Positions 17,201 through 17,719 of a stretch of 17,719 nucleotides of DNA are shown one piece after another (position 1 is the stretch's first letter; each line of letters starts with the position of its first letter). The notes below the pieces were generated by a model. It saw nothing but the letters and a program-made list of their open reading frames with translations, was not told where the DNA came from and ran no database searches. This stretch comes from Amoebophrya sp. AT5.2 (Eukaryota; Sar; Dinophyceae; Syndiniales; Amoebophryaceae), in NCBI GenBank assembly GCA_005223375.1, contig RXOD01004855.1, forward strand, positions 1 to 17,719. The letters are read 5' to 3'. A program made the position numbers and the translations under genes.

Positions 17201-17719
17201 ACTGCATCCCTCGCTTCCCGCGCCACCGCTTCGTCCTCGTCTGAAAGCGGGTCGACATCGTGCAGGTGCGCAGGCACTTTCGCAAGTGCTTTTGCGGCGT
17301 TTCGTCGGTCCTTTTCCGCTTGCACGATGCTCTCGTCGGTCCGCGTGCTTCGCCCCACGCGCACCCCCGCATGGTTTCCGTCGCTCGAGACCCCGGCAAT
17401 CGCCAGCACGCGAAACTTGTTGTCGTCCCCATTGTTGCCTACAATCTCGTCGGCGTTGCGCTCGTCGTCGTCGTCCACCGCTGCCCACGCTCGGCCGTAC
17501 GGGATGAAGTCCGCCGCCTCCGCGGCCCGCAGCTTGTCCGCGACCTTCGACCGGCCCTCGGCGCTTTTTCGCGCGCTCCGTAGCTGTGCTTCTCGCGCCT
17601 TGCGTCGCGCGGACACCGGCCGCTTGCTTCCGAACAGTCCAGATCCCCCGGACCCACTCCGAAGGCTCGTGTCCAGATAATCATCGTCCTTCAAGTACCT
17701 ATGGTGGGACCAGCTGGTA
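11278..17719 (-). CDS. Giant mostly disordered protein (>2,140 codons in one exon), 5' end outside window
   Basis: One frame is open from the right edge to TAA 11280-11278 without a break. The first possible non-AUG start seen is TTG 17694, but the frame stays open 8 codons further to the edge and no early ATG is present, so the N-terminus lies upstream; CCATAG|G near 17698 could be an acceptor. Most of the protein is Ser/Arg/Asp/Glu/Ala-rich and disordered. Ordered islands, numbered from 17694, are: a helical block with WRRAIADFFHLTS and FHIHSVLQRKKEAD (about 225-340); a Cys-rich hydrophobic island with CLGCFKRAW and LMMLRVLALYLRLW (about 1055-1145), perhaps membrane-associated; a beta-rich domain with LCVYVNGKIVRTRF and RLTLYLDHVPLVVFGF (about 1690-1780); and a Trp/Pro C-terminal motif PRLYWRNKDAKPIGWRQP (about 2088-2106). 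No family is recognised. A structural or scaffold role is a guess from size and composition. Confidence 0.85.
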   Translation of the reverse strand, partial: TSWSHHRYLKDDDYLDTSLRSGSGGSGLFGSKRPVSARRKAREAQLRSARKSAEGRSKVADKLRAAEAADFIPYGRAWAAVDDDDERNADEIVGNNGDDNKFRVLAIAGVSSDGNHAGVRVGRSTRTDESIVQAEKDRRNAAKALAKVPAHLHDVDPLSDEDEAVAREARDAVKEKVAKTFGIGGPPHGRGPLAADEDVTTTGRSAAPAPSAAAMKKTASALTSSLSRPYGWRRAIADFFHLTSKPDGEWNEAEHVKNLRRSKMKDRGHHLNRADDLHHVTERNDAPVVQKLLLEKTLCGEMSVQAFDRAQQNQSREGLLHSVLDRFDESEFFHIHSVLQRKKEADASRLGRGGGSPPRSAANADYVRQLAGIPPDVLRLIDKRRQQQAQREEDERNWGNPVWVQRENLANRIIDSVAYEAYASSTDLEVLEMGDLGGSSTSVVDATNTSAVDAKTRGSRLSLVSSRSSAAGQDADESRSILSASTATLQRHGVDVSKTIAEKPAQEPQRGDFLSDDNLRRLDLQTGRAARKPSEGAGESHEEDGRGGGGAICSVDLNTEEEDDDASLLAQDGLDVVRNGVFKGGPAAARYAERTRPRTAQDERDEHDAHLLWRNPRAAPRGPKADEKQQLEVLTAQKKNSSLWMRFGYQKQQAQRKPNKRDMQVIDELKSEVQVLSPRGQAKVRERTRSPETGEFKTRQDRPKRIGLVSPADADIVNGTATERRRAAMLKVEDVADADNSPDWSTRRGYYKESTRGKNAPHLLYAPLASRSAIIIRNTLFNFGEGEAAAEKRGVGGSPAASAASNEGRSKDDGPATTARACAGANQRGKKNLTIDTRTPKRPVSTSGRRRTCTKKGAMSPKSKTKTLSAETSNMNTDKELFEALSPRQQFRQTKPPSEAILMHHVAPRVAGPPPALSAGTIISSGLTLADLEHRFPDAVHCSGFLPVAGGAAVSGEKSDTLQSQWTMNRSRATRSKEERLRDLADENYATTSETDEAASSKAVAIGNGLAPLIRLISSSPGSCEGTHNAATTPRNRSSSPGPGKTILERTASPRRKLGDIEGRLIRFEICQVKVVQERRGNRCLGCFKRAWSACGTCFSFIVPGPTLMMLRVLALYLRLWCGRRKPAKPPSVLGGLALGIMRNETEYLDIQGFSSDKRIAGEAANVAWNDYIREQQNCSPSSPPMQHPRQHPFREGLHAASSPPLDDDAELDNDIDVIGVPSDIVAPELPVPANAGEEQEVGLAAGASSAVASSSSDGEFVTAGQLVSREIASRARTTPVAPDHDADTATRSQRSPHMVPTLWLQVQALHDETTAVQRASPTQRRVQEDVHRSKLRTQFLHDAVSARMREHQAYGDPLSAADIRARIKKELGDERLQPRNSNIVLQQVGKAVTTTDTGGGTGDVRACTTTVVGVNNGASPRLPVQERQVDERTQQGQCEGQEGNVVERGEGAEPVVLSDEKDSKQLRDEAEQKGTEQDEKDRSHKSEQSTELFFNFPPLPEKDEEQEKLLDILAGYGLTERQGKIVRNPFRGGRKPILPKRDFVREDVRKNHLPVDTVSALLNACDASAHGALLREYRHCESAPAGGAAAAVAESPFSWTLNIVPRKPISMGARLALEKQSSPGRGNGNHKHNMMIQEHQVQDCEREPPSAVTAPARSVGDGQQLALRDEEILGPPGPQPSALISLGPEKFQSAVVLTDDLCVYVNGKIVRTRFDARFTREGQRFFDNSEAMLTAGKVMSIFFTATRLTLYLDHVPLVVFGFTHKDRDYQDVLTSSDPRTPNMRKLVTEVWPLVGVSNSKSARVKELRWLGQARRAAPTNGDATTRTRAAAGVENLPSQKPLTEDVERDFLLVRERIRPASAGNRNDRQNVDVDNDKYVLADRLLRRPNAYDRHLPLRFQVGELSTPWRKAPYPSLWAEQQAYLFSRIKYEPDARYGNLGEIVDQSTSGSGTATRAATNAVGGRGIMKTKGSVSFADHDDFDENSRRGGRVRRYPAIRTGSNAVTAADEKITSDVGLPHGDKMKRRSPRGGRGTPSARKRSGGWSMGPLGNSFVFKNRRRKASAGASASPPTDLSIVREFLRDSKSVDVVREYKPPKPRLYWRNKDAKPIGWRQPQPVGSQTVHEVIDESSRKPLRRSVSWAPSR

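Noticed and set aside
16931..17680. Plus-strand open frame of 249 codons and other plus frames across 11200-17700
   Set aside because: They are antisense shadows of the giant ORF, Ser/Arg/Ala-rich from the complement of GC-rich codons, and most lack ATG starts.
1..17719. Dinoflagellate spliced-leader sequence or relic
   Set aside because: No copy of the leader core was found by eye on either strand; the gcc-ata and tagccat fragments near 9860-9890 are too short to count.
1..17719. tRNA, rRNA, CRISPR arrays, insertion sequences, toxin or viral genes
   Set aside because: No cloverleaf-like, spaced-repeat, transposase or hallmark viral sequence was visible.

Overview
The window looks like nuclear DNA of a protist, not of a prokaryote. 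The reading frames are long and rich in low-complexity, charged and Ser/Thr/Pro segments. Several genes make sense only if short GT-AG introns (about 60-115 nt) are removed. No Shine-Dalgarno-type spacing, tRNA, rRNA, CRISPR array or insertion sequence was seen. Every gene I can support lies on the minus strand. One-way gene arrays with short spacers and long disordered proteins are typical of dinoflagellates and relatives (compact syndinian genomes such as Amoebophrya are one possibility). I could not find the dinoflagellate spliced-leader sequence, so this placement is an inference.

Layout from right to left, the direction of transcription. (1) 17719-11278: one uninterrupted frame of more than 2,140 codons, cut by the right edge, encoding a giant mostly disordered protein with a few ordered islands; its stop codon overlaps a consensus splice donor. 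(2) about 10981-10154: a Ser/acid-rich protein with two transmembrane helices and an unresolved 5' end, preceded by a possible 72-nt intron that holds nested palindromes. (3) 9755-9516: a compact 79-residue basic helical protein that faintly resembles LYR-motif mitochondrial assembly factors. (4) 8592-7999: a 197-residue hypothetical protein. (5) 7610-6111: a 499-residue charged, coiled-coil-prone protein whose last ~130 residues have different composition. (6) 5689-5315: a small protein with a hydrophobic leader, probably from two exons. (7) 5193-4456: a 209-residue protein from two exons, whose second exon is short and carries the phospho-motif-like tail. (8) 4043-1: a protein of more than 1,300 residues, cut by the left edge, with an Ala/Thr/Pro-rich N-terminus, a Cys/Trp-containing folded region, a coiled coil, a second folded region and, after a 115-nt intron, an RGG box.

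I recognise no pathway that links these genes and saw no confident named domain. The most useful results are the splice models: the stop-free intron at 476-590, the intron at 4643-4750 that joins two frames exactly, and the donor that overlaps the giant ORF's stop. I found no convincing new defence, mobile or RNA-based system.
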